A stretch of DNA of 64,000 nt from Gracilibacillus timonensis (GCF_900086715.1 NZ_FLKH01000012.1:248001-312000), one strand, 5' to 3'; shown: positions 8,601-17,883, counted from the first letter of the stretch. Translations and numbers: made by a program. The notes: generated from the letters alone by a model not told the origin.

Positions 8601-9605
8601 ATGACAATGAGGAAGAAGTTACTGTATGCTTTTACATTGTTATTACTGCCTGTGTTTCTTGCTGGCTGTGAGTCAAAGCTGTTAGTTTTTGATCCTAAAG
8701 GGCCGATCGCAAGAAGTTTAACAGATTTAATTGTATATTCAATTATTTTTATGCTAGTCATCGTAGTAGTGATATTCATTTTATTCGGCTACTTCATCTG
8801 GAAATATCGTGCGAAGAAAGATGACGGGGATTTCGAACCGAAAGAAGAAAAAGGAAATCATTGGCTTGAAATCACTTGGTTTACCATTCCTGTTCTTATT
8901 GTGATTGCATTAATGATACCAACTGCTAAAACCATTTATGATGTTGATGAAGTTCCGCAAGGCTATGAAGAGGAAGAGCCGCTGGTCATTCATGTAACAT
9001 CAGCAGATTGGAAATGGATATTTAGTTATCCGGACCAGGATATTGAGACAGTGAATTATATTAATATCCCAGCAGATCATCCCGTTCAGTTTAAAATGAC
9101 CTCTGCCGGTACGATGCAATCGTTTTGGGTTCCGGAATTAGCCGGTCAGAAATATACGATGGCTAATATGCAGACCAATCTTTACATGGTAGCAGATAAT
9201 CCAGGGAGTTTTTATGGGCGAAACACCAATTTCAATGGTCAAGGCTATGCGCACATGAATTTTGATGTTGAGGCATTAGAGTCAGATGACTTTAACGAAT
9301 GGGTCAATGATGTCAAAAATGCGGAGAATGAATTGACGGAAGCACAGTATGCAGAATTGTTAAAACCAAGTGTTATCGGACGTATGACATTTAATGGAAC
9401 CCATTTAGATTGGATTGACCATGCTCATGGCGGATCAGAAGAGTATATAGATCCAGAACTATATCGTGAATATGAAGATGAAGGTGGATCAGAAAATAGT
9501 ATGGAGTCTGCTCAAGAGAGAATTGAAGAAGCGGAAGAAGCAGAAACCAATCAAGATACAGAAGAGAGTAGTGAATCTGACGCAGCAGATCACTCACATC
9601 ATTAA
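8601..9605 (+). CDS. qoxA: Cytochrome aa3 quinol oxidase subunit II
   Basis: A 334-residue lipoprotein subunit of the menaquinol-oxidising terminal oxidase. The signal peptide ends in lipobox LAGC with C23 as the lipid-modified residue. Two membrane segments follow (about 42-66 and 95-115), then an extracellular cupredoxin-like domain. The Cys pair of the CuA centre of cytochrome c oxidases is absent, which marks a quinol oxidase. The last 60 or so residues are strongly acidic and end in DHSHH, a probable salt-adaptation feature. ATG 8601 has a GAGAGGGG site seven bases upstream; the frame extends to 8487 without support. First gene of qoxABCD. Confidence 0.92.
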   Translation: MTMRKKLLYAFTLLLLPVFLAGCESKLLVFDPKGPIARSLTDLIVYSIIFMLVIVVVIFILFGYFIWKYRAKKDDGDFEPKEEKGNHWLEITWFTIPVLIVIALMIPTAKTIYDVDEVPQGYEEEEPLVIHVTSADWKWIFSYPDQDIETVNYINIPADHPVQFKMTSAGTMQSFWVPELAGQKYTMANMQTNLYMVADNPGSFYGRNTNFNGQGYAHMNFDVEALESDDFNEWVNDVKNAENELTEAQYAELLKPSVIGRMTFNGTHLDWIDHAHGGSEEYIDPELYREYEDEGGSENSMESAQERIEEAEEAETNQDTEESSESDAADHSHH

Positions 9606-9622
9606 ATAGAGGTGGTGACGGC

Positions 9623-11569
9623 ATGTCATTAGATGAATTTTTTGTTACGGGTGATCCATTAATTTTGGCTTCACAGGTAGCAATCGGCTTAACGATGATT
9701 GGGCTGATTGCGCTAATTACGTACTTAAAGCGCTGGAAATGGTTGTGGAGCGAATGGTTTACAACCGTTGATCATAAAAAAATTGGGATTATGTACATCT
9801 TATCAGGTGTGTTGATGTTTTTTAGAGGTGGTGTCGATGGTTTATTAATGAGGACACAGACATCACGGCCGGAAATGGGTCTGTTAGATGCACAGCACTA
9901 TGATGAGATTTTTACAACACACGGTGTCATTATGATTTTGTTCATGGCGATGCCGATGTTGATCGGGATTATGAACGTTGTTGTACCTTTGCAAATTGGG
10001 GCAAGGGATGTTGCCTTTCCGAAATTAAATGCATTTAGTTTCTGGACGTTCTTTGTAGCAGCGATGCTATTCAATCTTTCCTTTGTAATTGGGGGTTCTC
10101 CTGATGCAGGATGGACATCCTATTTCCCATTAGCGGGGAAAGAATTTACACCTAATGTCGGCAATAACTACTATGCGATTGCTTTACAAATTGCAGGGAT
10201 TGGTACACTGACAACAGGGATTAACTTTGTCGTAACGATTATCAAAATGCGTGCTCCGGGTATGAAATGGATGCGGATGCCGATTTTTACATGGTCGACT
10301 TTTATTACATCGATTATTATCGTGGCAGCATTTCCAATTTTAACAATTGCCTTGCTGTTTATGACAATGGATCGGTTATTCGGTACTCACTTCTTTACCG
10401 TTGCGGCCGGTGGGGATCCAATGTTATGGCTAAATCTGTTCTGGTTGTGGGGGCACCCAGAAGTATATATTGTGGTACTTCCAGCCTTTGGTATGTTCTC
10501 TGAGGTGATTGCAACGTTTGCCCGCAAAAATCTCTATGGTTACAAGTCAATGGTGTTTGCGGTAGCAGGTATCGCCTTTTTGAGTATGCTTGTATGGGTA
10601 CACCATTTCTATACAATGGGTAACAGTGCAGCCGTTAACTCTATTTTCTCGTTAACAACGATGATGATTGCGATACCGACTGGGGTCAAGATATTCAACT
10701 GGTTGTTTACCTTGAGGAAAGGCCGGATTGAATTCTCCTCGGCCATGATGTGGGCATTAGCGTTTATCCCTTGTTTTACGATTGGTGGGGTTACAGGTGT
10801 CATGCTAGCAATGGCTGCTGCCGACTATCAATATCATAATACCATGTTCTTAGTGGCACACTTCCACTATGTATTGATTCCAGGTGTGGTGTTTGCTGTT
10901 TTTGCAGCTATATACTATTGGTGGCCAAAAATGTTTGGTTTCAAATTAAACGAAAAAATCGGAAAATGGCATTTCTGGTTGTTTGTAATTGGCTTTAACA
11001 TGACGTTTATGCCTATGTTCTTTGTTGGGTTAGACGGTATGTCACGTCGGATGTACACATACTCAGAGAGTACCGGTTGGGCACCATATTTAGGCTTTTC
11101 GGCAATCGGCGCATTTATCATGGCAGCAGGTTTTGCGGCCTTATGTTATAACATTTATTGGAGTTTTCGTTATGCGTCCAGAGATATTGGAGGAGACCCA
11201 TGGAATGGACGTACCCTTGAATGGTCAACGGCATCTCCAGCTCCCGAGTATAACTTTGCAGTGGAGCCACAAGTAGAGAGCCTAGATGATTTTTGGTATA
11301 AGAAAAAACAAGGAAGAACCGATTTGAAGAAATCAGATATCCAATCGATTCATATGCCAAGCAATTCTTGGACGCCGATCGTCTTATCAATTGCTTTCGG
11401 TGTGGTAGGTTTCTTCTTGGTATTTGAATGGTTTACCTTGGCGATTATTTCCTCGATAGGTATTGTTATTGGTTTAATCGCAAATAGCTTTGATTATGAT
11501 GAGGGTTATCATATTGAAGCAGAGGAAGTAGAAGAAGAGGAACGAAAATGGAGAGGTGATTTAAAATGA
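9623..11569 (+). CDS. qoxB: Cytochrome aa3 quinol oxidase subunit I
   Basis: A 648-residue heme-copper oxidase catalytic subunit that reduces oxygen to water and pumps protons. Diagnostic motifs are present: TVDHKKIGIMY near the N-terminus; WGHPEVYIVVLPAFG with the CuB His and cross-linked Tyr; VWVHHFYTMG with the two other CuB His; and VAHFHYVLIPG with the heme ligands. About 14-15 membrane segments are expected. It lies 17 bases after qoxA and overlaps qoxC by four bases, so the genes are translationally coupled. Confidence 0.95.
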   Translation: MSLDEFFVTGDPLILASQVAIGLTMIGLIALITYLKRWKWLWSEWFTTVDHKKIGIMYILSGVLMFFRGGVDGLLMRTQTSRPEMGLLDAQHYDEIFTTHGVIMILFMAMPMLIGIMNVVVPLQIGARDVAFPKLNAFSFWTFFVAAMLFNLSFVIGGSPDAGWTSYFPLAGKEFTPNVGNNYYAIALQIAGIGTLTTGINFVVTIIKMRAPGMKWMRMPIFTWSTFITSIIIVAAFPILTIALLFMTMDRLFGTHFFTVAAGGDPMLWLNLFWLWGHPEVYIVVLPAFGMFSEVIATFARKNLYGYKSMVFAVAGIAFLSMLVWVHHFYTMGNSAAVNSIFSLTTMMIAIPTGVKIFNWLFTLRKGRIEFSSAMMWALAFIPCFTIGGVTGVMLAMAAADYQYHNTMFLVAHFHYVLIPGVVFAVFAAIYYWWPKMFGFKLNEKIGKWHFWLFVIGFNMTFMPMFFVGLDGMSRRMYTYSESTGWAPYLGFSAIGAFIMAAGFAALCYNIYWSFRYASRDIGGDPWNGRTLEWSTASPAPEYNFAVEPQVESLDDFWYKKKQGRTDLKKSDIQSIHMPSNSWTPIVLSIAFGVVGFFLVFEWFTLAIISSIGIVIGLIANSFDYDEGYHIEAEEVEEEERKWRGDLK

Positions 11570-12162
11570 CATCACAGACAACCCCATTAGAATATCGGTC
11601 ACATCAAAATCAAATGAATATAGCCGGATTTTGGATTTTCCTTGGCGCAGAAATTGTGCTGTTTTCCACCTTGTTCGCTTCCTATTTTATCTTGGAACAC
11701 AACACAGCAGGTGGGCCAGCGGGTCAAGACATCTTTGTTTTGAAAGATGTCATGATCGAGACCTTCCTGCTGTTAACAAGTAGTTTTACTTGTGGGTTGG
11801 CAATCCATTCGATGCGACACCAGGATAAAAAAGGCTTAATGGCATGGATGATAGTAACACTTATCCTAGGTGCCGGATTCTTATATATGGAGATTAATGA
11901 GTTTATTCATTTTGTCCATGAGGGTGCGACGATCCAAACGAGCGGCTTCACTTCTGCTTTGTTTACGTTGCTAGGCACACACGGGGCACACGTAACGTTT
12001 GGTATCTTTTGGGTTATTATGCTGCTTATTCAGCTAGCACGTCGAGGTATTACGGAAAAAACATCTAGCAAACTATTTATCGTTAGTTTGTATTGGCACT
12101 TCTTAGATGTTGTGTGGATCTTTATTTTTACCTTCGTCTATTTGAAAGGAATGGTGATGTAA
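11566..12162 (+). CDS. qoxC: Cytochrome aa3 quinol oxidase subunit III
   Basis: A 198-residue membrane subunit with five predicted helices, lacking the two N-terminal helices of longer subunit III proteins, as usual for bacterial quinol oxidases. Family features include FWIFLGAEIVLFSTLFASYF, MEINEF, LGTHGAHVTFG and YWHFLDVVWIFIF, with the conserved Glu and His residues. The ATG overlaps the qoxB stop (ATGA), and the stop abuts the qoxD ATG, so the operon is compact. Confidence 0.94.
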   Translation: MTSQTTPLEYRSHQNQMNIAGFWIFLGAEIVLFSTLFASYFILEHNTAGGPAGQDIFVLKDVMIETFLLLTSSFTCGLAIHSMRHQDKKGLMAWMIVTLILGAGFLYMEINEFIHFVHEGATIQTSGFTSALFTLLGTHGAHVTFGIFWVIMLLIQLARRGITEKTSSKLFIVSLYWHFLDVVWIFIFTFVYLKGMVM

Positions 12163-12468
12163 ATGAGTGCACAGTCTTATCGTTTTCCGTGGAATCACTT
12201 AATCGGTTTTGTATTGTCAGTTTTATTCACACTCCTTGCTGTGTTCATTGCTTTTAATACCGACTTTTCATCAACAGTTGTTTTATGGATTATTGGTATA
12301 TTTGCTGTATTCCAAGCGATCATTCAGTTGTTTATGTTTATGCATGTCACTGAGGGTCAAGAAGGGTTGCTGAATATCATTAACATGTTCAATAGTGCCG
12401 TACTTGCCTTAATTATCGTATTTGGTACCATCTGGGTATTGACTTCCGGTCATGCAGGGGGCCATTAA
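12163..12468 (+). CDS. qoxD: Cytochrome aa3 quinol oxidase subunit IV
   Basis: A 101-residue protein with three membrane helices and FMHVTEG, typical of subunit IV (CyoD/QoxD family), which helps assemble the CuB site. It starts immediately after the qoxC stop codon and ends the operon; an intrinsic terminator follows at 12504-12548. Confidence 0.93.
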   Translation: MSAQSYRFPWNHLIGFVLSVLFTLLAVFIAFNTDFSSTVVLWIIGIFAVFQAIIQLFMFMHVTEGQEGLLNIINMFNSAVLALIIVFGTIWVLTSGHAGGH

Positions 12469-12503
12469 GTATCATTAGAATACAGCTGCCTTTTCGAGGC
12501 GTT

Positions 12504-12548
12504 TAAAAGAGGGAAGAACCATGAGATGTGGTTTTTCTCTCTTTTTTG
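12504..12548 (+). terminator. Terminator of the qox operon
   Basis: AAGAGGGAAGAACC (about 12507-12520) pairs with GGTTTTTCTCTCTT (12529-12542) with G-U pairs, then a T6 run. Confidence 0.8.
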
Positions 12549-12617
12549 TAAGTTTAGAAAATATAAAATCTTTGACATAATAGGATTTGAAACGATTTTG
12601 ATCATGAACTTATCGAA

Positions 12618-13275
12618 GTACCGATAAGACGGATTATGTTAAGTAACAGGCTATTCCAAGTGATCATGTTGAACGTTTTTAATGTGCTAGGAAGCGCTCC
12701 GGAAATAAGTTCCGCTTCGATGCATAGGACATGCAAGTGCAGGCATGGCGATTGTCGTCGTGATCTTAGCCTGCGAACCTTCATGGCTTGATTCAGCCTC
12801 CTGTTTAGAGAATGATTCACAATCATACGTTATGGTTCTATGTAAAGAACGAAACTACCTGGTAACGTGTGTTCATCATGATGTCGAAAAAGCCGTTGAC
12901 CGTTCTTTTTGGCTGCAACACTGTCTAGGTACCTAGAACGTTTCCTCCTTGCAGTGATAAACATTGTTGTACTTTTACCTAGCGGAGGGAATATGCGGAG
13001 ACTGGAAAATGGTTTACAGGCTAAAAACGCAACGTCCTGGGACTGCGATTACTCGCCCCACCGAAGCCCATTTGTTGCAACGCCTGCACTTGCACGTCCT
13101 GTGCATCGCAGGACGAGCTGAAGATCCACTAAAAAGTGCTTTTCTTTTTAGTTAGCTGAAGCCATCCCCATGGAAAGCGCAGCATATTCCCGTAGCGCTT
13201 GCTTCACACAAATAAAACAATCAAACTCACTGCTAATGAAAGGGCTCTACTTAACATAATCCGTCTTATTGGCAG
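12618..13275. repeat. MITE-like element, copy B (long, nested inverted repeats)
   Basis: The best-preserved long copy. Left terminal repeat 12618-12645 (GTACCGATAAGACGGATTAT...) and right terminal repeat 13248-13275 are inverted with about 25 of 28 matches. A second, internal inverted pair lies at 12718-12744 and 13082-13108 (CGATGCATAGGACATGCAAG...). The core CGCTCCGGAAAT...TTCCGCTT follows the left repeat; 13111-13181 is almost identical to the complement of part of copy F. About 60 bases to the left (12558-12617) are shared with copies A, C and E. Only short frames without codon logic are present, so I see no gene. The stretch 12548-13549 is this element plus AT-rich sequence before dgkB. 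Confidence 0.8.
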
Positions 13276-13549
13276 TTCAGTGACTTATTCGTAAAGGATT
13301 GGTCAGTTTTAAGCCTAGTTTTGCTTTGCAGGTATGATAATGAATCTAACAGACAAAAATAACTCCATCATAAAATGCTGTATGTGACAATTCAGCAACC
13401 AACTGGGAGGAACCGATAAAGCATAAACCGAATGTTACTTCTAGAATCAGAGTGCAAGTGTGTAAGTAAAAGAAAACGGGTAAAGAACTATGGTGATAAG
13501 GTTGTTAAAAAAAGAGACTTACATTAATATAAGAAGAGGATGTGCAGGC

Positions 13550-14440
13550 ATGAAGAGTGCAGCGGTTATTTTGAATCCTAATGCAGGAAATGGAAAGCTC
13601 AAAAAAGAAACAGATACGATCCAAGCCAGATTAGCTGAGGTGTTTGAAGAGGTTCATCTCTATATAACTGAACAAGAAGGTGATGGCAAAAAATATGTAG
13701 AGTTGCTGGCAAATAACACCGATGTCATCATTGGCGCAGGTGGTGATGGAACTATTTTTGAATTGGTAAACGCCATCGCTCCATTAGGGCAACGACCGAT
13801 ATTTGCCATTTTACCTGGGGGAACCTGTAACGATTTTTCCAGGGCAATAGGAATGAGTCAAGACCCGCTGTTAGCATTGGAACAGATTATACAAAAACAT
13901 ATAAAAATAGTTGATATTGGCTATTTTAAAGAATACTACTTTCTCAATTTCTTAGGCATTGGCTTGATTGCCAAGGTGGCAGAGGAAATGGAAGATAGCA
14001 ATAAAAAACTCCTTGGTAAAATGTCTTACTATCTAAATACGTCCAAGATAGTCTTTCAAAATCAGCCCTTCCATTTGCATGTAAAAAGCGAAGAACAAAC
14101 ATATAATGGAGAAGCGGTGATGTTAGTCATTGGCAATGGTCCCTTTCTTGGCGGTATGAAATCATTTTTCCCTCATGCCGATATGGAAGATGGCAAGCTT
14201 GATGTGTTAATTATGAAAGAAACGAAATTTCAACAATTCTGGACATGGCTGGAAGCGCAAACGCAACAAGATTATCCGCAAGACAGGGATGATCAACTAA
14301 TATACTTTCGCACGAGCCAGCTTCAAATAGAGACAAGGCCTGTACAGCATATCGACAGTGATGGTGAAATATTAACAGAGACACCAACAGAGGTATCTGT
14401 CCTCCCACAACACTTACAAGTACTGTCGGGAGATGAATGA
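13550..14440 (+). CDS. Diacylglycerol/lipid kinase (YegS/BmrU family)
   Basis: A 296-residue member of the DAGK catalytic family that transfers phosphate from ATP to a lipid hydroxyl on the cytoplasmic membrane face. The nucleotide-binding GAGGDGTIFE (about 62-71) and LPGGTCNDFSRA are clear, as are FLNFLGIGLIAKV and the C-terminal beta domain with GNGPFLGGMKSFFP and DGKLDVLI. Substrate cannot be read from the sequence; DgkB-type recycling of diacylglycerol is the commonest role. ATG 13550 has AGAGGA 10-15 bases upstream; the frame extends to 13490 without support. The next acetyltransferase begins 19 bases later. Confidence 0.88.
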   Translation: MKSAAVILNPNAGNGKLKKETDTIQARLAEVFEEVHLYITEQEGDGKKYVELLANNTDVIIGAGGDGTIFELVNAIAPLGQRPIFAILPGGTCNDFSRAIGMSQDPLLALEQIIQKHIKIVDIGYFKEYYFLNFLGIGLIAKVAEEMEDSNKKLLGKMSYYLNTSKIVFQNQPFHLHVKSEEQTYNGEAVMLVIGNGPFLGGMKSFFPHADMEDGKLDVLIMKETKFQQFWTWLEAQTQQDYPQDRDDQLIYFRTSQLQIETRPVQHIDSDGEILTETPTEVSVLPQHLQVLSGDE

Positions 14441-14459
14441 AATAGGAAGGAGAAGAAAC

Positions 14460-14891
14460 ATGAATATTAGAAAATATCAGGCAACCGATGCGAAACAATT
14501 ATCTGATATATGGTATCAAACATCTGTTATTGCCCATCATTTTATCGATAGTCGCTACTGGGAATCGCAAAAACAAGCGATACAAGATCATTACTTATCG
14601 GAAGCAGAAACATATGTGCTTGAGGATAACCATCAAGTGATTGGTTTTCTTTCGATCAAGGAGGATTACTTAGCAGCATTGTTTATCGATGCCGCCTATC
14701 AAGGTAAGGGCTATGGTAAGCGACTCCTCCAATTTATTAAAGAAAAAAAAGATCACTTAGAACTTAAAGTATATCAAAAAAATCAACCAACGATTTCCTT
14801 TTATCTCAACAATGGCTTTGAATTAAAAAAGGAGACCATCGACGATAATACAATGGAAAAGGAGTTTGTGATGGAATGGAGAGCCTCCTAA
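14460..14891 (+). CDS. GNAT-family N-acetyltransferase (YjaB-like)
   Basis: A 143-residue GCN5-related acetyltransferase. The acetyl-CoA loop is YQGKGYGKRLL (about 80-90), preceded by the strand AALFIDAAY and followed by QPTISFYLNNGFELKKE, which closes the fold. The overall shape is like E. coli YjaB. Substrate unknown. ATG 14460 is preceded by AGGAAGGAG; the frame begins at 14433 inside dgkB but without better support. Probably co-transcribed with the lipid kinase. Downstream, 14873-14940 can fold into nested stems (GGAATGGAG with CTCCATTCC; AGCCTCC with GGGAGGCT) that may terminate the convergent ykoC transcript too. Confidence 0.82.
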   Translation: MNIRKYQATDAKQLSDIWYQTSVIAHHFIDSRYWESQKQAIQDHYLSEAETYVLEDNHQVIGFLSIKEDYLAALFIDAAYQGKGYGKRLLQFIKEKKDHLELKVYQKNQPTISFYLNNGFELKKETIDDNTMEKEFVMEWRAS

Positions 14892-14958
14892 CAGCGAGAA
14901 CAGCAAGGAAGGGAGGCTTCCAGACCAACCTCCATTCCTCCCTGCCTGTATATAGCTA

Positions 14959-15732
14959 TCAACCGCTAAAAATTTGAAGATAGCCAAATGAATAAGAAGT
15001 ATAGTAAGCAAGGGTTAAAAAGAAAAACATGACCGCTAAGAATAGCCAATCTTTCATGTTGACCCTCATTTCATGGTAATAGGTGCGATGCCTGCTGCCG
15101 GTGAAGCCTTTCGATTCCATAGCAAGAGCTACACGCTCTGCCTTGCGGATAGAATTGGCAAGTAAAGGGATAGCATATTGTCTACCTTGTTGCAATTTAT
15201 TTCGAAGTCCTTTTGCTCGGTGCACGCCACGAATACGATGGGCTTGACGCAATAGATCCAATTCATGCTTGAAGGTAGGTAGAAAGCGATAACCTGCCAA
15301 GATACCGTAAGTAAGCTTTGGCGATAATCTAACCTGCTGCATTAAGCTCAGCATAAATTTAGTTGGGTCTGTTGTTAAGGCGAACAGTAAAGACAAAGAG
15401 ATAAAACATAAAGAACGCAATGCCAAACTAACCCCAACTTGAAGGCTGCCTGAGGTAACCTCAAACCAAAGAAATTGGAAGATAACAGGTCCTGTTGCGT
15501 ACGCTTTATCGGTATAAAGCATCGACATCCAGGCAACACTTATAGCAAAGAAGGAAAGTGGCAAGAAAAATATAAGCCATTTTTTAACGGATATGTTAGC
15601 GAAAAACAACGTTAACAACAGAACAAAGACAAAGAAAATCAACGGTGTAATGATATCAAAGGCAAAGCTTAGCAACACCCCAGGAAGAAGTATTGCTAAT
15701 GCCTTGATACTGGGGTTAATCGTCTGTATCAT
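14959..15732 (-). CDS. ykoC: ECF transporter transmembrane component (YkoC-like EcfT)
   Basis: A 257-residue membrane coupling subunit of an energy-coupling factor transporter. N-terminal hydrophobic helices precede a cytoplasmic coupling region that shows RAHRIRGV (the A-R-G type motif touching the ATPase) and ALAMESKGFTGSRHRT (second motif, containing the E-x-R-G like segment). It is last in the ykoFEDC operon and overlaps ykoD by four bases. The complex imports hydroxymethylpyrimidine, the thiamin precursor, judging by YkoE, YkoF and the upstream TPP riboswitch. Confidence 0.88.
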   Translation of the reverse strand: MIQTINPSIKALAILLPGVLLSFAFDIITPLIFFVFVLLLTLFFANISVKKWLIFFLPLSFFAISVAWMSMLYTDKAYATGPVIFQFLWFEVTSGSLQVGVSLALRSLCFISLSLLFALTTDPTKFMLSLMQQVRLSPKLTYGILAGYRFLPTFKHELDLLRQAHRIRGVHRAKGLRNKLQQGRQYAIPLLANSIRKAERVALAMESKGFTGSRHRTYYHEMRVNMKDWLFLAVMFFFLTLAYYTSYSFGYLQIFSG

Positions 15733-17300
15733 AAAGACCCTGCCTTCTGCTTCTCTCGCCTCTTAAAATAAGGTGGACGAAGTCTTGCTTCCTGTAAAAG
15801 CAGAGGATGTTTCCATAATTCATCCGGAGTATGATCAAAGGCGATTTCCCCTTGATGTAACACCAAAGCTCGTTCACAATGACTAGCCACTACATCCATA
15901 TCATGTGTAACAAAAACAATGGCCGTCCCCTGCTGGCGTAATTCTTCTATTAAGTGAAGCAGTTCTTTTGTCGTTTGGGCATCCTGACCAAATGTAGGTT
16001 CATCGAACAGCAATAGATCAGGGGTTTCATCTAACATGGCAGCAACACTTAGCCGTCTTTTTTGGCCACCGCTTAGCATAAATGGGTTTGTCCATCGATG
16101 CTTTTGCAAATGTAACGTTTGTAAGAGTTTCTCCGTACGTTGATCAATCCTATCTGGAGGTTGCCCATTAAGCCTCATACCAAAACTAATTTCATCATAA
16201 ACAGTTGAGCAAATAAATTGATGTTCTGGTTGCTGAAAGACAAAGCCTGTTCTTTGTCTTAATGCTTGTTCCTGCCAATTCATTATGTCTATACCATGAA
16301 AAGAAATCTGACCATAGCGGGAAGTTTTTAGCCGGGATAGCAGCTGCAACAAGGTGGATTTTCCCGCTCCATTTTCGCCTAAAATAGCTAAAAATTCACC
16401 CTTGCAAATGGAAAACGATATGTTATTTAAAACCAACCGCCCTTTCTGGTGAAAAGACAATGCATCGACGCGTACAATTTCTTTCCCGTTGGAAGCAGCC
16501 CGTGTAGCCCTAACAGTTGACTGCTCAAATGCTGCAGGCGTGATAATGTGATAAGAGGCTAGTTCTTTGCTGTGTGATGTAAAAACCGTGTGTGGCTGAT
16601 CATCCATTACTAGTTGATTGTCCTGGTTTAACACGAGCATCCGATCGGCAATGCCTATCCAGTCTTCTGCCTGATGCTCAATAATAAGTATTCCCAGCTG
16701 CCGTTTTTGCTGAATGGTTGTTATAGTGTTGACTAATTCTAATCTGGACATTGGATCAAGATTGGCAGCTGGTTCATCAAGAATCAAATATGCTGGTTCA
16801 AGCAGCAGAGTAGAGGCGAGGGCAATTTTTTGTTTTTGCCCGCCAGATAGATGATGAATTTTATGATGGATAAACGGACGCATGTCAACTAACTCGAGTA
16901 CTTCGATCATACGAGAGCGCATTTGCTCTTTAGGTACAGATAAGTTCTCCAGCACAAAGGCCAATTCATCTTCGACATGAATCATACAAAATTGACTTTC
17001 AGGGTCCTGAAAAACAATACCCACTTGTTGATTTAACTGTCCCTTCGGATAATCTTGAATAGCCTTTCCCCGAAAAAAAATGTCTCCAGCTATAGAACCC
17101 TCGACTGCTTCAGGATATAGCCCGTTAAGGCAGAGGGCGAGCGTGCTTTTACCCGAACCACTTGATCCCATTAATAGAGTTATTTCATCGCTGTATAAGG
17201 AAAGAGACATCTGCTTAATGGTCGGTTTCTTCTCCTGTTGGTAAGTAAATGAAAAATCTTGTAATTGAAACAATGGACTACGAGGCGCGGTCGTCTTCAC
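15729..17300 (-). CDS. ykoD: ECF transporter ATPase, two fused ABC domains (YkoD-like)
   Basis: A 523-residue protein with two complete ATP-binding domains, equivalent to EcfA1 and EcfA2 fused. Domain 1 has GSSGSGKSTL (about 45-54), LSGGQKQKIALA and LILDEPAANLDP; domain 2 has GENGAGKSTL (about 308-317), LSGGQKRRLSVA and LLFDEPTFGQD. It powers uptake of a thiamin precursor together with YkoC and YkoE. The start is GTG at 17300, with AAAGGAG about 13 bases upstream; it overlaps the end of ykoE by 23 bases. Confidence 0.9.
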   Translation of the reverse strand: MKTTAPRSPLFQLQDFSFTYQQEKKPTIKQMSLSLYSDEITLLMGSSGSGKSTLALCLNGLYPEAVEGSIAGDIFFRGKAIQDYPKGQLNQQVGIVFQDPESQFCMIHVEDELAFVLENLSVPKEQMRSRMIEVLELVDMRPFIHHKIHHLSGGQKQKIALASTLLLEPAYLILDEPAANLDPMSRLELVNTITTIQQKRQLGILIIEHQAEDWIGIADRMLVLNQDNQLVMDDQPHTVFTSHSKELASYHIITPAAFEQSTVRATRAASNGKEIVRVDALSFHQKGRLVLNNISFSICKGEFLAILGENGAGKSTLLQLLSRLKTSRYGQISFHGIDIMNWQEQALRQRTGFVFQQPEHQFICSTVYDEISFGMRLNGQPPDRIDQRTEKLLQTLHLQKHRWTNPFMLSGGQKRRLSVAAMLDETPDLLLFDEPTFGQDAQTTKELLHLIEELRQQGTAIVFVTHDMDVVASHCERALVLHQGEIAFDHTPDELWKHPLLLQEARLRPPYFKRREKQKAGSL

Positions 17301-17883
17301 GTTGTTGTTGATGCTCCTTTCCTAATGGATATCCCGTTAATACACCAGTAGCCGCTAATTGATCGGCTATAAATTTACCTATTATACCTGCAAAGATGGC
17401 ACCACTGACTAATCGAGTGATTATCATAAGGATGAGAAGCCATGAAGCATAAGCATCATATCCCGATACAAAGTAGTTATATGGAAAGCTGACCAAGGCT
17501 GCACCCATTCCAGAAAGGATAAGAATTCTTAAGCGATAGTCCTTCCAGCCCGTCGCTGCAAAGGCGAGCTCCGCCCCTGCTCCTTGAACAATCCCGCTTA
17601 GAATCAATGATGGACCAGCTGTTGAACCAATTAATACCTCGGTTAATGCCGCAATGATTTCCGATGTCAGTGCAACACCCGGTTTGCGGATGATGTAGGC
17701 AGCAATAACAGATACCATAAACCAAACCCCGAAAATAATTTCATAACTAAGGGGACCTAAGCCAAACGGTGTTAATATCCCAAATAAAACATTGCCTACT
17801 CCAAAAAAGGCTAAATAAATCAATCCAAAAACAACCCCGAGCATAGACATTAAGACAATGTCTTTTAATTTCCACTGCTTCAT
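17278..17883 (-). CDS. ykoE: ECF transporter S component for hydroxymethylpyrimidine (YkoE)
   Basis: A 201-residue integral membrane protein with about six helices, the substrate-specific subunit. Characteristic stretches are LKDIVLMSMLGVVFG, FGIWFMVSVIAAYIIRKPG-like sequence and GSTAGPSLILSG with VQGAGAELAF, which fit the YkoE family. It starts directly after the ykoF stop codon (no gap) with an AGGGGGAC ribosome site inside ykoF. Substrate is inferred from family and riboswitch. Confidence 0.9.
   Translation of the reverse strand: MKQWKLKDIVLMSMLGVVFGLIYLAFFGVGNVLFGILTPFGLGPLSYEIIFGVWFMVSVIAAYIIRKPGVALTSEIIAALTEVLIGSTAGPSLILSGIVQGAGAELAFAATGWKDYRLRILILSGMGAALVSFPYNYFVSGYDAYASWLLILMIITRLVSGAIFAGIIGKFIADQLAATGVLTGYPLGKEHQQQREDDRAS

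Noticed and set aside
12602-13155. Short frames (60-75 codons) within element copy B, and similar ones in copies C and F
   Set aside because: They are not conserved between copies, lack ribosome sites and overlap on both strands.
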